A stretch of DNA of 64,000 bases from Myxococcus qinghaiensis (GCF_024198215.1 NZ_JAKCFA010000010.1:1-64000); one strand, 5' to 3'; positions 34,933-45,580 are shown, numbered from the stretch's first letter. A program made the numbers and translations. The notes: generated by a model not told the origin, from the sequence alone.

Positions 34933-36612
34933 ATGCGCCAACGCTCACCGCTGCTGACGGCCTACTGCTCCGCTGCCCTGCTCGCCCTGCTTGCCTGCAA
35001 CGGCAAGAGCGAGCTGACCCAGAACACGGGCTCACGTCCGTCCACCGATGAGGCGCCCTCCACCGGCTCACCGTCTTCGCCTTCCCCCACCACACCGTCG
35101 ACCCCCACGCCGACGCCCACGGACCCCGACGACACCGAGCAGCCGTCGGAGCCCACGCCGACCCCGACGCCCAATCCCAACCCCAACCCCACGCCGAATC
35201 CCGAACCCGAGCCGGAGCCCGAGCCTGTTCCGGAGCCGCCGAAGCCGACCTACACGCGCATCCTCTGGGTGGCGCCGTCGGGCAATGACAGCGCCGCTGG
35301 CACGGAGAGCGCGCCGCTGCGCACGGTGACTCGGGCGTTGACGCTCATCGCGCCGGGCGAGGCCATCTATCTGAAGACGGGCAACTACGCGGAGCGCCTC
35401 AAGTTGGAGGAGCGCGGCGGCACGGAGGCGAAGCGGCTCACGGTGAAGGCCGCGCCTGGCAGCTCGCCCGTGGTGAAGCCCAGCGGCGAGTCCGCGCTGG
35501 TGGACGTGCGCGGCGCCTACTGGAACGTCGAGGGAATCACGCTGGATGCCGCGGGCTCCGCCGCCTTCGCGGTGCTGTGGCGAGGCACCGCCGCGCACCA
35601 TGGCGTGCTGCGCGACTGCGTGGCGAAGAACGGCACGGCGGGCGCGGGCCTCAACGTGTCGGAGAAGGCCCACGACATCCTCATCGAGGGCAACACGATT
35701 TCGAACTTCAGCCGGGGCAGCAGCGACAGCCACGGCATCATCGTGCAGACCACGTCCAAGAACGTGGTGGTGCGCGGCAATGACATCCATCACAACTCCG
35801 GAGACGCGGTGCAGTGCATCGGCCCGGAGGCTGGCGCCACCGTGTCCGGCACGCCCTTCGACAACCTGCTCGTGGAGGACAACGAGCTGCACGAGAACCG
35901 GGAGAACGGCGTGGACGTGAAGACCTGCACCCACGTCACCCTGCGCGGCAACATCATCTGGGGCCACAAGGCCACGTCCTCCTCGCGGGGCGAAGGGGTC
36001 GTCGTGCACCTCTCCGCGTCGGACGTCACCCTGGAGGACAACGTCTTCTATGGAAACGGCCGGGCCATCAACATCGGTGGCAACCGGGTGAACGGTCCGC
36101 CCGCGCGCATCGTCATCCGTCGCAACCTCATCCGTGACGGCCTGGGTGGGAGCGAGGACGGCGGCGCCATCCGCGTGGACACGTCCACGGACGTGAAGGT
36201 GCAGCACAACACGGTGTGGAACATGCCGGGGCCCTGTCTCACCTTCGGGCATGGCGACACGGGGCCGAGCGCGGGCCTGGACGTGCGCAACAACGTCTTC
36301 GCCGGCTGCGGTGTGTCCACGCGCGCGGGCACGGCGCGCACCGGCACGGTGATGGATGGCAACCTCTTCTTCCGCTCCTCCGGCTCCGCCTCCTTCCTGT
36401 TGAATGGGGAGAGCGTGAACCTGACGGAGTGGCGCTCGCGCAGCGGGCTGGACAAACGCTCGCTGGAGAAGTCGCCCGGGTTCGTCAACATCGACACCGG
36501 GGACTTCCGGCTGGGGTCGGGCTCGGTGGGTCGCAATGCGGGCCTGGGGTTGGGACTGACCTTCTGCGGCGCGGCCCCGGACCTGGGGGCCTTCGAGTCG
36601 GACTGCCCCTGA
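34933..36612 (+). CDS. lipoprotein with right-handed parallel beta-helix domain
   Basis: The start at ATG 34933 gives a lipobox (ALLALLAC); ATG 34918 is an alternative. Residues about 25-100 form a very long Pro/Thr/Glu/Asn linker built of P-T-P-T and N-P-N-P repeats. A domain opening with WVAPSGNDSAAGTESAPLRT follows, typical of DUF1565/pectate-lyase-like parallel beta-helices, with repeated G-N-x-I/V and N-x-I coils (for example IEGNTISNF, VRGNDIHHN, LRGNIIWGH). No lyase catalytic set was recognised. It is likely a surface carbohydrate-binding or -acting lipoprotein. Confidence 0.75.
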   Translation: MRQRSPLLTAYCSAALLALLACNGKSELTQNTGSRPSTDEAPSTGSPSSPSPTTPSTPTPTPTDPDDTEQPSEPTPTPTPNPNPNPTPNPEPEPEPEPVPEPPKPTYTRILWVAPSGNDSAAGTESAPLRTVTRALTLIAPGEAIYLKTGNYAERLKLEERGGTEAKRLTVKAAPGSSPVVKPSGESALVDVRGAYWNVEGITLDAAGSAAFAVLWRGTAAHHGVLRDCVAKNGTAGAGLNVSEKAHDILIEGNTISNFSRGSSDSHGIIVQTTSKNVVVRGNDIHHNSGDAVQCIGPEAGATVSGTPFDNLLVEDNELHENRENGVDVKTCTHVTLRGNIIWGHKATSSSRGEGVVVHLSASDVTLEDNVFYGNGRAINIGGNRVNGPPARIVIRRNLIRDGLGGSEDGGAIRVDTSTDVKVQHNTVWNMPGPCLTFGHGDTGPSAGLDVRNNVFAGCGVSTRAGTARTGTVMDGNLFFRSSGSASFLLNGESVNLTEWRSRSGLDKRSLEKSPGFVNIDTGDFRLGSGSVGRNAGLGLGLTFCGAAPDLGAFESDCP

Positions 36613-36630
36613 GGCGTCGGGGCGTGTAGA

Positions 36631-38646
36631 GTGGGCCCGCTCCCCTCTCTCGCCCCGACCCTCCACGTGCCGTCTTCGCTGGAATTCGCTCTCGGCATCA
36701 CCCTGGTGCCTCCGGCCTCGCCCGCACGTGAGCTCCTCGCGGCGGCGGCCTCGCGCGCGGGCTTGCGCGTGGTGGATGGCATGGAGGGCGCCGCGCTGGC
36801 GTTGGTGGACCTCACCTCGCCGGACAGCGGCCCCGCGCTTCGCACCCTGCTCGACTCGCCTCGCGCTTCGCACATCACGCTGGTGGCGCTGGTGGAGCCG
36901 ACCGAGCAGGGCTTCTCCTCCGTGGAGCCGCTGCGCCCCGCGGACGTCCTCACCACCCCGGTGTCGCCGCACGAGCTGGTCTTCCGGCTCCACCGCGCCG
37001 CCGGGCGTCACCTGGAGCGCGAGGGCCAGGAGCGCGGTCAGGAAGACCTGGCGCTCCTGCTGGAGCTGACGGCGGACTACGCGGAGACCTCCGACGTGGA
37101 GGCGCTGCTCCATGGCGTCACGCGCAGGCTCGCTGAGAAGCTGGACATCGCTCGTGCCACGCTGGTGATGCTCGGTCGCAACGCGGACGAGGGCGTCATC
37201 GTCGCGGCCAGCGATGACCCGACGCTCAAGGACCTGCGCATCGAGCTGTCGCGCTACCCGGAGATCCGCGAGGTGATGCGCACGGGTCGCCCGGTGGTGA
37301 TGGAGGAGGCGCCCACGCATCCGCTGCTGGGCGACGTGGAGCGCAGGGCCGTGGCCGCCCGAGGCATCCACGCCATCGCCGCGCTGCCCCTGCCCATCCG
37401 AGGTCAGGTGCGCGGCGTGCTGCTGCTGCGCGCGGCGGGGCGGCGGCGCACGTTCACCTCGCGGGAGATCGACTTCCTCACCACGGTGGCGCATGCCACG
37501 GCGGTGGCGCTGCGCAACGCCTCAGTGCTCCAGTCGGTGCGGGGCCAGACGGAGGCGGAGAAGACGGCGCGGCTGGCGGCCGAGGAGCAGGCGGCCTCCT
37601 TCAAGCCCTACCAGCTCTTCTTCGCGCACGTCAGCGAGGGTGTGGCCATCCTCGACGACAAGGCGAGCGTGCTGTCGCTGAATCCCTCTGGCGCGGCGAT
37701 GCTGGACATGCCGGCGGCCGAGGCCCGGGGGCGGCACCTGCATCAGGTGACGCAGCCGGTGGATGACGGCGTGCTGATGGAGCTGGTGACGGCGGCCTCG
37801 CGGGGCGAGGCGCGCTCGGGCGTGGACGTGGAGGTCCGGACGGCGAAGGGCCGTCGGCTGACGCTGTCCATGTCCGCCGCGCCGCTGCGTGACGAGGACG
37901 CGGCCACCATCCTGTCCTTCCGGGACGTCACCGACGCGCGGCGGATGGAGGACGAGCTGCGCCAGACGAAGGACTTCCTGGAGCGACTCATCGACTCTTC
38001 GGTGGACGCCATCATCGCCGCCGACCTGAAGGGGCGCATCATCCTCTTCAACAAGGGCGCGGAGGCGCTGGTGGGCTACACCGCGCAGGAGGCGATGGCG
38101 GGCGTCACCGTGGAGCAGCTCTATCCCCAAGGCGTCGCGCGGCGAATCATGTCCACGCTCCGGGGGCCGGAGCATGGTGGCAAGGGCCGCATGTCGCTCA
38201 CGCGCGAGGAGCTGGTGAATCGCGCGGGGGAGCGGGTGCCGGTCAACATGACGGCGTCGCTCGTGTACGAAGGCGGGCGCGAGGTCTTCAGCGTCGGCAT
38301 CTTCACGGACATGCGCGACCGGATGAAGCTGGAGCGCAAGCTGTCGGACGCGGAGACGCGGCTGGAGGAGAGCGAGAAGAGCGCCGTCATCGTCGCGCTC
38401 GCCGGCACCGCGGCGCATGAGCTCAACCAGCCTCTCACGTCGGTGATGGGCTACGCGGAGCTGCTCAAGCGCAAGCTGAAGGAAGAGGACTTCGCCTGGA
38501 AGCCGGTGGACATCATCTACCGCGAGGCGGAGCGCATGGCGGAGATCGTCCGGAAGATTGGGAAGATCACCCGCTACGAGACGAAGGCGTACATGGGGGA
38601 GCAGCAGATTCTCGACCTGGACAAGGCGACCTCCCATGAAGACTGA
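36631..38646 (+). CDS. GAF-PAS-PAS-HisKA protein lacking an ATPase domain
   Basis: The 671-residue protein starts at GTG 36631 (GTG 36667 also possible). Domain order is a degenerate receiver-like N-terminus, GAF at about 150-310, two PAS domains, and a HisKA dimerisation domain with the phospho-acceptor His596 in AHELNQPLTSVMGYAELL. It ends right after the HisKA helices, with no HATPase. The gene overlaps the next kinase gene by 11 bases. It could therefore be phosphorylated only by a partner, most likely that kinase. It has no membrane segment. Confidence 0.75.
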   Translation: MGPLPSLAPTLHVPSSLEFALGITLVPPASPARELLAAAASRAGLRVVDGMEGAALALVDLTSPDSGPALRTLLDSPRASHITLVALVEPTEQGFSSVEPLRPADVLTTPVSPHELVFRLHRAAGRHLEREGQERGQEDLALLLELTADYAETSDVEALLHGVTRRLAEKLDIARATLVMLGRNADEGVIVAASDDPTLKDLRIELSRYPEIREVMRTGRPVVMEEAPTHPLLGDVERRAVAARGIHAIAALPLPIRGQVRGVLLLRAAGRRRTFTSREIDFLTTVAHATAVALRNASVLQSVRGQTEAEKTARLAAEEQAASFKPYQLFFAHVSEGVAILDDKASVLSLNPSGAAMLDMPAAEARGRHLHQVTQPVDDGVLMELVTAASRGEARSGVDVEVRTAKGRRLTLSMSAAPLRDEDAATILSFRDVTDARRMEDELRQTKDFLERLIDSSVDAIIAADLKGRIILFNKGAEALVGYTAQEAMAGVTVEQLYPQGVARRIMSTLRGPEHGGKGRMSLTREELVNRAGERVPVNMTASLVYEGGREVFSVGIFTDMRDRMKLERKLSDAETRLEESEKSAVIVALAGTAAHELNQPLTSVMGYAELLKRKLKEEDFAWKPVDIIYREAERMAEIVRKIGKITRYETKAYMGEQQILDLDKATSHED

Positions 38647-40555
38647 CACCCGCGCCGTGCGAATCCCCGGTGGCCCGGGGCCCGAGGCGTACCAGGCCTT
38701 CTTCGAGGCGCTCGACACGCCCGCGGCCCTGTGTGACCCGACGCTGCGACTGGTGGCGGTCAACGAGGCCTTCCACCGCTTCTGCGCGGAGCATCAGGCG
38801 ACGGTGGAGGATGTCGCGCGCGCGCTGGCCGCCGCGGGCGTGCCCGTGGATGGCTCCAGCTGCGACATGGAGTTGCCGCTCGCGGGCAAGCCGGGCGCCG
38901 TGCTGACGATGTCGCGCCGGGGTGACGTGATTGCCGTGCGGGCCCGGAACGACCCGGAGCTGGCGCGCAGCCGGCTGGTGATGGCGGAGCGGGCGCTGCT
39001 GGAGCAGGCGCGCACCGAGGGCGTGCTGCTCGACTTGGGCCGCAGCGTGGCGGAGGCGGGCGGGGAGGAGGAGCTGGTGGCGGCGGTGGCGCGCGGGGTG
39101 AAGGAGCTGTTCCCCGGGCGCTCGTTCTGCATCCGCATCACCGACTCGCGCACCGGCGGGCTGACGTCGCTCTACGCGGAGGGCCGGCTGAAGGAAGGCG
39201 CGCACGAGCCGCTGGTGCTGTTGCAGCGCGCGGTGGAGAAGCTGAACCTGGGACGCTCGGCGCTGCCGGCGGGCCGGGTGACGGTGCTGGGCGAGGTGCC
39301 GCTCCTGTTCCTGGGCAGCACGCACGGCGTGAGCGCGCCGCTGGTGGCGAGCGGGCAGCTCTTCGGCGCCATCAACATGGAGTATCCGGAGGGGCTGGAC
39401 GCGGACGTGCAGCACGACGAGCGCGTGTTGCTCCAACTGGCCAGCCAGGTGGCGGTGGCGGTGAAGAACGCGAAGCTCATCGACGAGCTGACCTTCGTCC
39501 GCAAGTACCTGGAGGACCTGCTGGAGAAGGCGAACGCGCTCATCCTCGTCGCCAACCGGGACCAGCAGGTGGTGGTGTTCAACCAGGCGCTCAGCGCGCT
39601 GACGGGCTTCCGGAAGGAAGACGTGCTGGGCAAGGACCTCTTCTGGCTGGTGCCGGAGAGCGAGCACCTGCGGCTGTCCCAGGTCATCGCCGCCGCGATT
39701 CGCGGTGAGGCGGTGAACAGCTTCGAGACCCGGCTGCTGTCGCGCGACGGCAACGAGGTGCGGGTGTCGTTCGCCACGTCCTCGATGCTGGCGCCCCATG
39801 GCGAGGTGGAGGGCGTCATCGCCATCGGCCAGGACATCACGGTGGTGAAGGAGCTGGAGAAGCGCATCATCCACGCGGAGAAGCTGGCGTCGATTGGCCA
39901 GCTCGCGGCCAGCGTGGTGCATGAAATCAACAACCCGATGACGGCGGTGGCCACGTACGCGGATGCGCTGCTCCAGCGCTCGCGGACGACGCCGGGCGCG
40001 AATCCCGCGGACCAGGAGAAGCTGCGGAAGATTCTGGAGAGCAGCCACCGCATCCTGCGTTTCACTCGGGATTTGGTCAGCTACGCGCGGCCCGCACAGG
40101 ACAAGCCGGAGCGGGTTCAGCTCAACGCCGTGGTGGACATGGCGGTGGGCTTCTGTGAGCACGTGGTGGCACAGGCGCGCGTCAGCGTGCACCGGGAGTA
40201 CACCGAGCTGCCGCCGCTGTCGGCCGTGCGCGCCAACCTGGTGCAGGTGTTCGTCAACCTCATCACCAACGCGTGCCACGCGATGCAGCCGGGCGGCGCG
40301 GTGTTCCTGACGACGCGGCGCGAGGGGCAGGAGGCGGTGGTGTCGGTGAGGGACTCGGGGACGGGAATCGACCCCAAGCACCTCCAGCGCATCTTCGAGC
40401 CCTTCTTCACCACGAAGCCGGAGGGCAGGGGCACAGGCCTGGGGCTCTCCATCTGCCAGGGAATCGTGGAGAACCACGGCGGCCGGCTCACCGTGGCGAG
40501 CACCGTGGGCGCGGGCACCACCTTCTCCGTGCGCCTGCCGCTGTCGGTGGACTGA
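38636..40555 (+). CDS. PAS-GAF-PAS histidine kinase
   Basis: The ATG at 38636 lies 11 bases inside the previous gene, so the two are translationally coupled. The 639-residue protein has an N-terminal PAS, a GAF, a second PAS, HisKA with His429 in VVHEINNPMTAVATYADALL, and a full HATPase with N (NLITNACHAM), G1 (DSGTGIDP), F and G2 (GRGTGLGLSI) boxes. No membrane segments or receiver are present, so it is a soluble cytosolic kinase. It is probably the trans-kinase of the ATPase-less upstream protein. No response regulator is adjacent. Confidence 0.85.
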   Translation: MKTDTRAVRIPGGPGPEAYQAFFEALDTPAALCDPTLRLVAVNEAFHRFCAEHQATVEDVARALAAAGVPVDGSSCDMELPLAGKPGAVLTMSRRGDVIAVRARNDPELARSRLVMAERALLEQARTEGVLLDLGRSVAEAGGEEELVAAVARGVKELFPGRSFCIRITDSRTGGLTSLYAEGRLKEGAHEPLVLLQRAVEKLNLGRSALPAGRVTVLGEVPLLFLGSTHGVSAPLVASGQLFGAINMEYPEGLDADVQHDERVLLQLASQVAVAVKNAKLIDELTFVRKYLEDLLEKANALILVANRDQQVVVFNQALSALTGFRKEDVLGKDLFWLVPESEHLRLSQVIAAAIRGEAVNSFETRLLSRDGNEVRVSFATSSMLAPHGEVEGVIAIGQDITVVKELEKRIIHAEKLASIGQLAASVVHEINNPMTAVATYADALLQRSRTTPGANPADQEKLRKILESSHRILRFTRDLVSYARPAQDKPERVQLNAVVDMAVGFCEHVVAQARVSVHREYTELPPLSAVRANLVQVFVNLITNACHAMQPGGAVFLTTRREGQEAVVSVRDSGTGIDPKHLQRIFEPFFTTKPEGRGTGLGLSICQGIVENHGGRLTVASTVGAGTTFSVRLPLSVD

Positions 40556-40573
40556 CAGCGGCGAGGCGGCTGG

Positions 40574-43500
40574 TCAGTCCCAGCCTCGCAGCTGCACGCG
40601 CACCCTTCGCACGAGCAGCTCCCACTCCTGGCGCTTCAGGGTCGCCAGGACACGGCCGCCGATGACGGTGAGGCCGGTGAGCGTCATCACCAGGAAGCCG
40701 ATGCGGTGGTCCCTCAGGCCCGCGTCGAGCAGGTTGGCCACCACGTCCAGCGTGAGGAACAGCGTGCCCAGCGCGAGGTACGCGCGAATCTGCAGCGCCA
40801 TCCCCAGCGCGACACCCAGCAGGCAGACGCCGCCGAAGACGAGCGCATACGTGCCGTCCGGTGACTCGCCCACCCGCATCGCCAGCTTCGCCGCGGCGGG
40901 CACGTACAGCAGCATGCCTCCCAGGATTCGCACCGTGTTGCGCGCCGCGTGCGGCAGGCTGCCCGTGAAGAGCTGCCCCAGCATCAACAGCAGCAGGCCC
41001 AGCGGCGCCAGGTAGATTTCCAGCCCCTCCAGCCCGAAGGCCAGCGCGGCGATGAGCAGCGCCAGGTTGCACGCCGCCGCCGCGAAGGCGCCGAACATCC
41101 GGCTCCGCTCCACCGCCCCCAGCGCCGCGTACAGAAGCCCCGAGCCACCCGCGAGCAGCGCCGCCTCCTGCGTCGCCTCGCCCGGCAACACGAGCGCCAT
41201 GCCAATGGGCAGCAGCGCCGCGAAGCGCCGGGTCGCCGCCTCCACCGGACGCACTCCCGCCCGACGCGCCATCACCGTCACGCCGACGAGCGTGAAGCCC
41301 AGCGCCAGCGCGAAGAGTGCGTCATGTTCCGCCCGCAGGCCGGGCGCATACAGGCTGCGCACCAGCGCGTAGACGCCCACCACCGCGAGCTGCACGAAGT
41401 ACACGTGCCGCCCCGTGTGCTCCACCCAGGCGCAGTGCAGCGCCACCAGCACCGCCAGGCCGATGGCCGCGATGGCCGTCGTCAGCGACTCCTGGGGCGC
41501 GTTGCCGCTCACGGCCAGCGCGGCGAGCATCACCCCCGTCGCCACGAGCCACGCGTCCCGCCCCCACGTCATCCCCACCGCGATGTCCGCCCGCCGCGCG
41601 CGAGTCCACCGCTGCGCGGTCTGCAGGGCCACCACGGCCCCCGCGGACGCCAGGGCCAGCACCGCGCCGTGGACGATGAAGAGGTCCCCATACCGCAGCC
41701 AGGGGCCCGTGAGGCTCGCGCGAATCGTGAACCCGGCCATGAACGAGGCCAGCACCGCGCTGCCTGCCACCCAGGTGCCCGCCGAGGCCATGAGCGAGGC
41801 GAAGGCGCCCTTCCACCGGAACGCCGCCACCAGCAGCGAGGCCGCGATGAGCACCAGCGTCACCGGGAAGGCCGGCGACACCATCCAACTGCCGCCCAGT
41901 CCTGTGAGCATCTCCGCGAGCAGGTTGAGCGCCGCGAGCGTCGACGACGTGTTGCCGTTCACCGCCAGCGCGTACACCGTCGCGACGATGAGATAGAGGG
42001 CCATCGCCTGTTGGATGCGGACGCGCGTCGCGCCCTCGGACAGGCCGCGCCTTTGCGCAATCCACGGGCCCACCGTCACCACCGCCAGTCCCACCAGCGC
42101 GAGCACGGGGCCCGGCCACGCTTCGAGGATGTCCACCTGGTGCGCCAGCGCATGCACCAAGAGGAGGATGCTCGCGCCCAGCACGCCGCGCCCCTTCGCT
42201 CGGGCTCCACCGACGAACAGCACCACGCCCGTGGCGCAGACGAGGCCCGCCGCCGTGAGTCCCGGCTGGAAGATCGCCGCGAGCCCCACCACCCACACCG
42301 CCGTGACGGAGCGACGGTGCAGCAGGTGCCGGAATTGCTCGGGCAGACCCCGGACCGAGGCCACGGCATAGACGAGCCCCGCGGCGGCGATGCCCGCGAA
42401 GGCCCGCTGCCACAGGAGGAACACGCTGTCGCCGGGCGCGAGCCACGCCGCTTCACTGAGCCAGTGATAGCCCTCTGCGCCCACGCGCGCCCACTGGCCA
42501 TCCGGCGGCGCCAGCGAGATGAGCGAAGGGCCGAGCAGCGACTGCCTCGCGGCCCAGAGCGCCGCACCAGGCAGCCCCAGGTACAACCCCAGGCTCGCCA
42601 GCGGCACCGCGCGGAACGAGGCCGCGAGCAGCAGCACCAGCACCGCCGCGCCCAGCACCAGCAGCGGAGGGGTGATTCCCAGCGCGTGTGAAGGGGACGG
42701 CAGGCCGACCAGGACGGCGCCCTTCAGGAGCACGAGCGCCAGCGCCGCCACGCCCACGTGGGGCACCGCGTGGTACAGCGGGCCGTGATTGGGGCGCTCC
42801 AGCCACTTCGCCAGCCACGGGCCAAAGCGCCTCGTTGCAAGCGCGACACCCCAGAGCGCGACGCCGATGAGCGGAAGCCGCATCGCCACGACATCCGGCG
42901 GCAGGGGACGGCCCGCGCGATTGATGATGGCTGTCAGCGCGATGAACCCGCCCATGAGCGCGAGCGTCACCACCGAGCCCCGCATCTGCCAGTCCACGAA
43001 GCCGCGCGTCACGAAGGCCAGGAGCGCGGTCAGGACGAGCAGTCCGCCCGCGAGCAGGCACATGCCGCGCTCGGCATCGGTGGGGGAGGGGAGCCACTGG
43101 ACCAACGTGAGCGTCGCGATGACGGCCTGCACCAGCGCGGCCGTGGCGAAGCCATCCGTGTAGAGCGACAGCCCGCGTGCCCCGAGCGGCAACCGGGCGA
43201 GGGCGAACACCCCCCGACCCCAGAGGTCGCGCGGCGAGCCAGGGGGCGCGGCCGGGTCGACGACGGGAGGACGTGGGCGCAGCGTCGCGAAGAGCGCGAA
43301 GCCGAACGCCACGACCGCCGTGCCCAGCGCTGAACGCGCCGACGCGAAGTCGGAGACGGTGCCCAGCACCTGGGAGACGACGAGCGCCACGCCCGTGGCC
43401 GCGATGATGCTCACGAGGCGAGTGCCGTCCCGGCGCGTCCTCAGCAACAACGCCAGCGACACCAGCGCCGTGGGAAGCGCGACGAGGACACCGCCCGGCA

Positions 43501-45580
43501 ACCCGGCGGCGATGGACGTGAGCAGCTCCGGCGGCACGGGCGCGACGCCGATGGCCAGGAACACGCCCGCCGAGGCCATCACCAGGCCCAGGTCATCCAG
43601 GGGCAACAGCGCGTCCTGGGGCGAGGCCGGGTTGGCCCACGCGGCCTGCACGAGCCCCACGACACCGTACAGCCCGCTCACGAGCGCGAAGACCGCGAGG
43701 CGACTCCAGTCACCCGCGAGCCACGGGGTTCCGTCGACGAAGGCCAGGGCGCCGAAGAGCGCGGCGGCTCCGCCCACGTAGTGCAGCCCTCGCAAGCGCC
43801 AGCCTCCAGAGAGGTGCGCGGCCACGGCGATGACCAGGCCCGTGAAGACGCGGGGCCACGGAGAACCATCGCCCTCCATTCGGGAGACGAGCGGCATCGC
43901 CACCCCCGCGCTGACGATGCTCCACGCCAGCAGCCGGATGCGCAGCATCCCCGAGTCGCTTCCGCGCGCCGCGAGCATCAGCAGCGAGGCCGCCGCCGCG
44001 CCGCCGAACACCCACCAGCCCTGCTCGTCCGGCGACAGCGTCCGCGCGAGCAGGGCTCCCGCGAGGAGCGTGGCCATGGCCCCGGGATGCACCAGGGCGC
44101 GGCGTCGCGACTCCAGCAGGAAGAAGACTCCGGCGGCGAGCACCGGCGCGAGCGCCGACGCGCCATCGACCTGGAGGTCTCCGTCCGTCCCCACCGAGAA
44201 CGCGGTGATGGCTCCCGCGAGCGCACCGGCTGCGAGCACCGCGTGCGCCACGGTCTCCAGCACCGCGCTCGCCCGAGGAAGCGTCTCACGTGCGGAGTGC
44301 GTGGTCGCCGCCACCGCGATGACCGTGGCGATGGCCTGTGCCCAGAGCGTCATCCCCGCGAACAACGCGCCGCCCGGCTCCAAATCATCGAACCCCGAGG
44401 GCCCGCTCGACACGGCGAAGACCGCGAGCCAGAGCGCCCCATACAGCGCCGTGCTCGCTCCGACGAGCAGCGCGTGCGCGGACGTCTCCTTGCGCGAGCG
44501 CCACAACGTGGCACCGAGCGCCACCACGCCCGCGAAGGCGCAGAGCACGCGCAGCCAGGGTGCCTCGTCCAGCCCCATCAGCGGCAGGCCCGCGAGCAGT
44601 GACGGGAACAGCGCCAGCGCGAGCGTCGTCACGGACGTCCCGTGCAGCAGCCTGCCCGCGGACCTCAGCGGCACCACTCCCACCGCGGTGAGCCCGAGCG
44701 CGACGGGAATGCCCCAGAGCGGTGACATCGCCACCAGTGAGGACACCGCGACGAACGCGACGGGAAGCAGTGCCAGACCGATGCCCGACAGGACCCGGCC
44801 CACGGGCATCGAGCGGCGCGACAGGAACACGCCGAGCCCGATGAAGCCCGCGTGATAAATCCACAGGGCCCCCGTCACGAGCAGCTGGCGCGGAACGTCG
44901 CCCAGCACGTTCCACGCCTCGCGCACGCCCATGAGCGAGCCGCCGAGCACCAGCACCGCGCCGAGGAACCACCAGATGAAGTCGTTCAGCCGGGCCGTGC
45001 TCTCCGAGGGCTGCGCGTCGAGCGCGACGACCGCCTCCAGTCCACCGCCCAGTACACCCGAGGCATCCCGGGCGAACAGCGACTGTCCAGAGCCCAGCGC
45101 GGACCCGAGGTCGTCCTCGCTCGCGTCCCTGTCATGTCGGGAGCCACGTGGCGCGCGTGCCGTCTGCTCACGCTCCTCCTTCGCGGCCTCTTCCAGCGAA
45201 CGCGCGAGCGCCGCGCCCCAGCCGAAGAGACTCCAGCCACCCCCGCGGCGCGCCGAAGCGGCGACGCCATCCGCCCAGGCTTCCACTCGCGCGGCGGAGT
45301 CCAGCGGCTGCGCGACGACCTCGGGCATGTCGTGGCCCACGGCCTCGGAGCTCGGGGCGTCGAGGGGCACTGCTATCGCATGGAGGGACTGCTCGAGCCG
45401 GAGCGCCGTCGCCTCATCGAGGAGCGCGTCGGAGCGCCAGTCCTGGATGCGTCGCCAGAGTGTCTTGGTGACGAGTGCATCGAAGTGCGGCTCGGTGACG
45501 GGCAGGAGGGTGGCACCACACTCCAGACATGCGCCCCCCGATGCCGTGTCGCGAAACCGCGCGCAGACTGGGCAGATCAT
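40574..45580 (-). CDS. giant polytopic membrane protein with N-terminal zinc ribbon
   Basis: The start at ATG 45580 opens with MICPVCARFRD, a zinc ribbon with Cys3, 6, 18 and 21. After about 230 soluble residues come dozens of hydrophobic helices over the rest of its 1668 residues, such as LLLLMLGQLF and VALVVSQVLGTV. It lacks motifs of known transporters or transferases that I could recognise. The size and helix count are unusual for a bacterial protein. It is convergent with the kinase pair (19 bases apart), and the MsrBA gene is 160 bases upstream on the same strand. Confidence 0.7.
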   Translation of the reverse strand: MICPVCARFRDTASGGACLECGATLLPVTEPHFDALVTKTLWRRIQDWRSDALLDEATALRLEQSLHAIAVPLDAPSSEAVGHDMPEVVAQPLDSAARVEAWADGVAASARRGGGWSLFGWGAALARSLEEAAKEEREQTARAPRGSRHDRDASEDDLGSALGSGQSLFARDASGVLGGGLEAVVALDAQPSESTARLNDFIWWFLGAVLVLGGSLMGVREAWNVLGDVPRQLLVTGALWIYHAGFIGLGVFLSRRSMPVGRVLSGIGLALLPVAFVAVSSLVAMSPLWGIPVALGLTAVGVVPLRSAGRLLHGTSVTTLALALFPSLLAGLPLMGLDEAPWLRVLCAFAGVVALGATLWRSRKETSAHALLVGASTALYGALWLAVFAVSSGPSGFDDLEPGGALFAGMTLWAQAIATVIAVAATTHSARETLPRASAVLETVAHAVLAAGALAGAITAFSVGTDGDLQVDGASALAPVLAAGVFFLLESRRRALVHPGAMATLLAGALLARTLSPDEQGWWVFGGAAAASLLMLAARGSDSGMLRIRLLAWSIVSAGVAMPLVSRMEGDGSPWPRVFTGLVIAVAAHLSGGWRLRGLHYVGGAAALFGALAFVDGTPWLAGDWSRLAVFALVSGLYGVVGLVQAAWANPASPQDALLPLDDLGLVMASAGVFLAIGVAPVPPELLTSIAAGLPGGVLVALPTALVSLALLLRTRRDGTRLVSIIAATGVALVVSQVLGTVSDFASARSALGTAVVAFGFALFATLRPRPPVVDPAAPPGSPRDLWGRGVFALARLPLGARGLSLYTDGFATAALVQAVIATLTLVQWLPSPTDAERGMCLLAGGLLVLTALLAFVTRGFVDWQMRGSVVTLALMGGFIALTAIINRAGRPLPPDVVAMRLPLIGVALWGVALATRRFGPWLAKWLERPNHGPLYHAVPHVGVAALALVLLKGAVLVGLPSPSHALGITPPLLVLGAAVLVLLLAASFRAVPLASLGLYLGLPGAALWAARQSLLGPSLISLAPPDGQWARVGAEGYHWLSEAAWLAPGDSVFLLWQRAFAGIAAAGLVYAVASVRGLPEQFRHLLHRRSVTAVWVVGLAAIFQPGLTAAGLVCATGVVLFVGGARAKGRGVLGASILLLVHALAHQVDILEAWPGPVLALVGLAVVTVGPWIAQRRGLSEGATRVRIQQAMALYLIVATVYALAVNGNTSSTLAALNLLAEMLTGLGGSWMVSPAFPVTLVLIAASLLVAAFRWKGAFASLMASAGTWVAGSAVLASFMAGFTIRASLTGPWLRYGDLFIVHGAVLALASAGAVVALQTAQRWTRARRADIAVGMTWGRDAWLVATGVMLAALAVSGNAPQESLTTAIAAIGLAVLVALHCAWVEHTGRHVYFVQLAVVGVYALVRSLYAPGLRAEHDALFALALGFTLVGVTVMARRAGVRPVEAATRRFAALLPIGMALVLPGEATQEAALLAGGSGLLYAALGAVERSRMFGAFAAAACNLALLIAALAFGLEGLEIYLAPLGLLLLMLGQLFTGSLPHAARNTVRILGGMLLYVPAAAKLAMRVGESPDGTYALVFGGVCLLGVALGMALQIRAYLALGTLFLTLDVVANLLDAGLRDHRIGFLVMTLTGLTVIGGRVLATLKRQEWELLVRRVRVQLRGWD

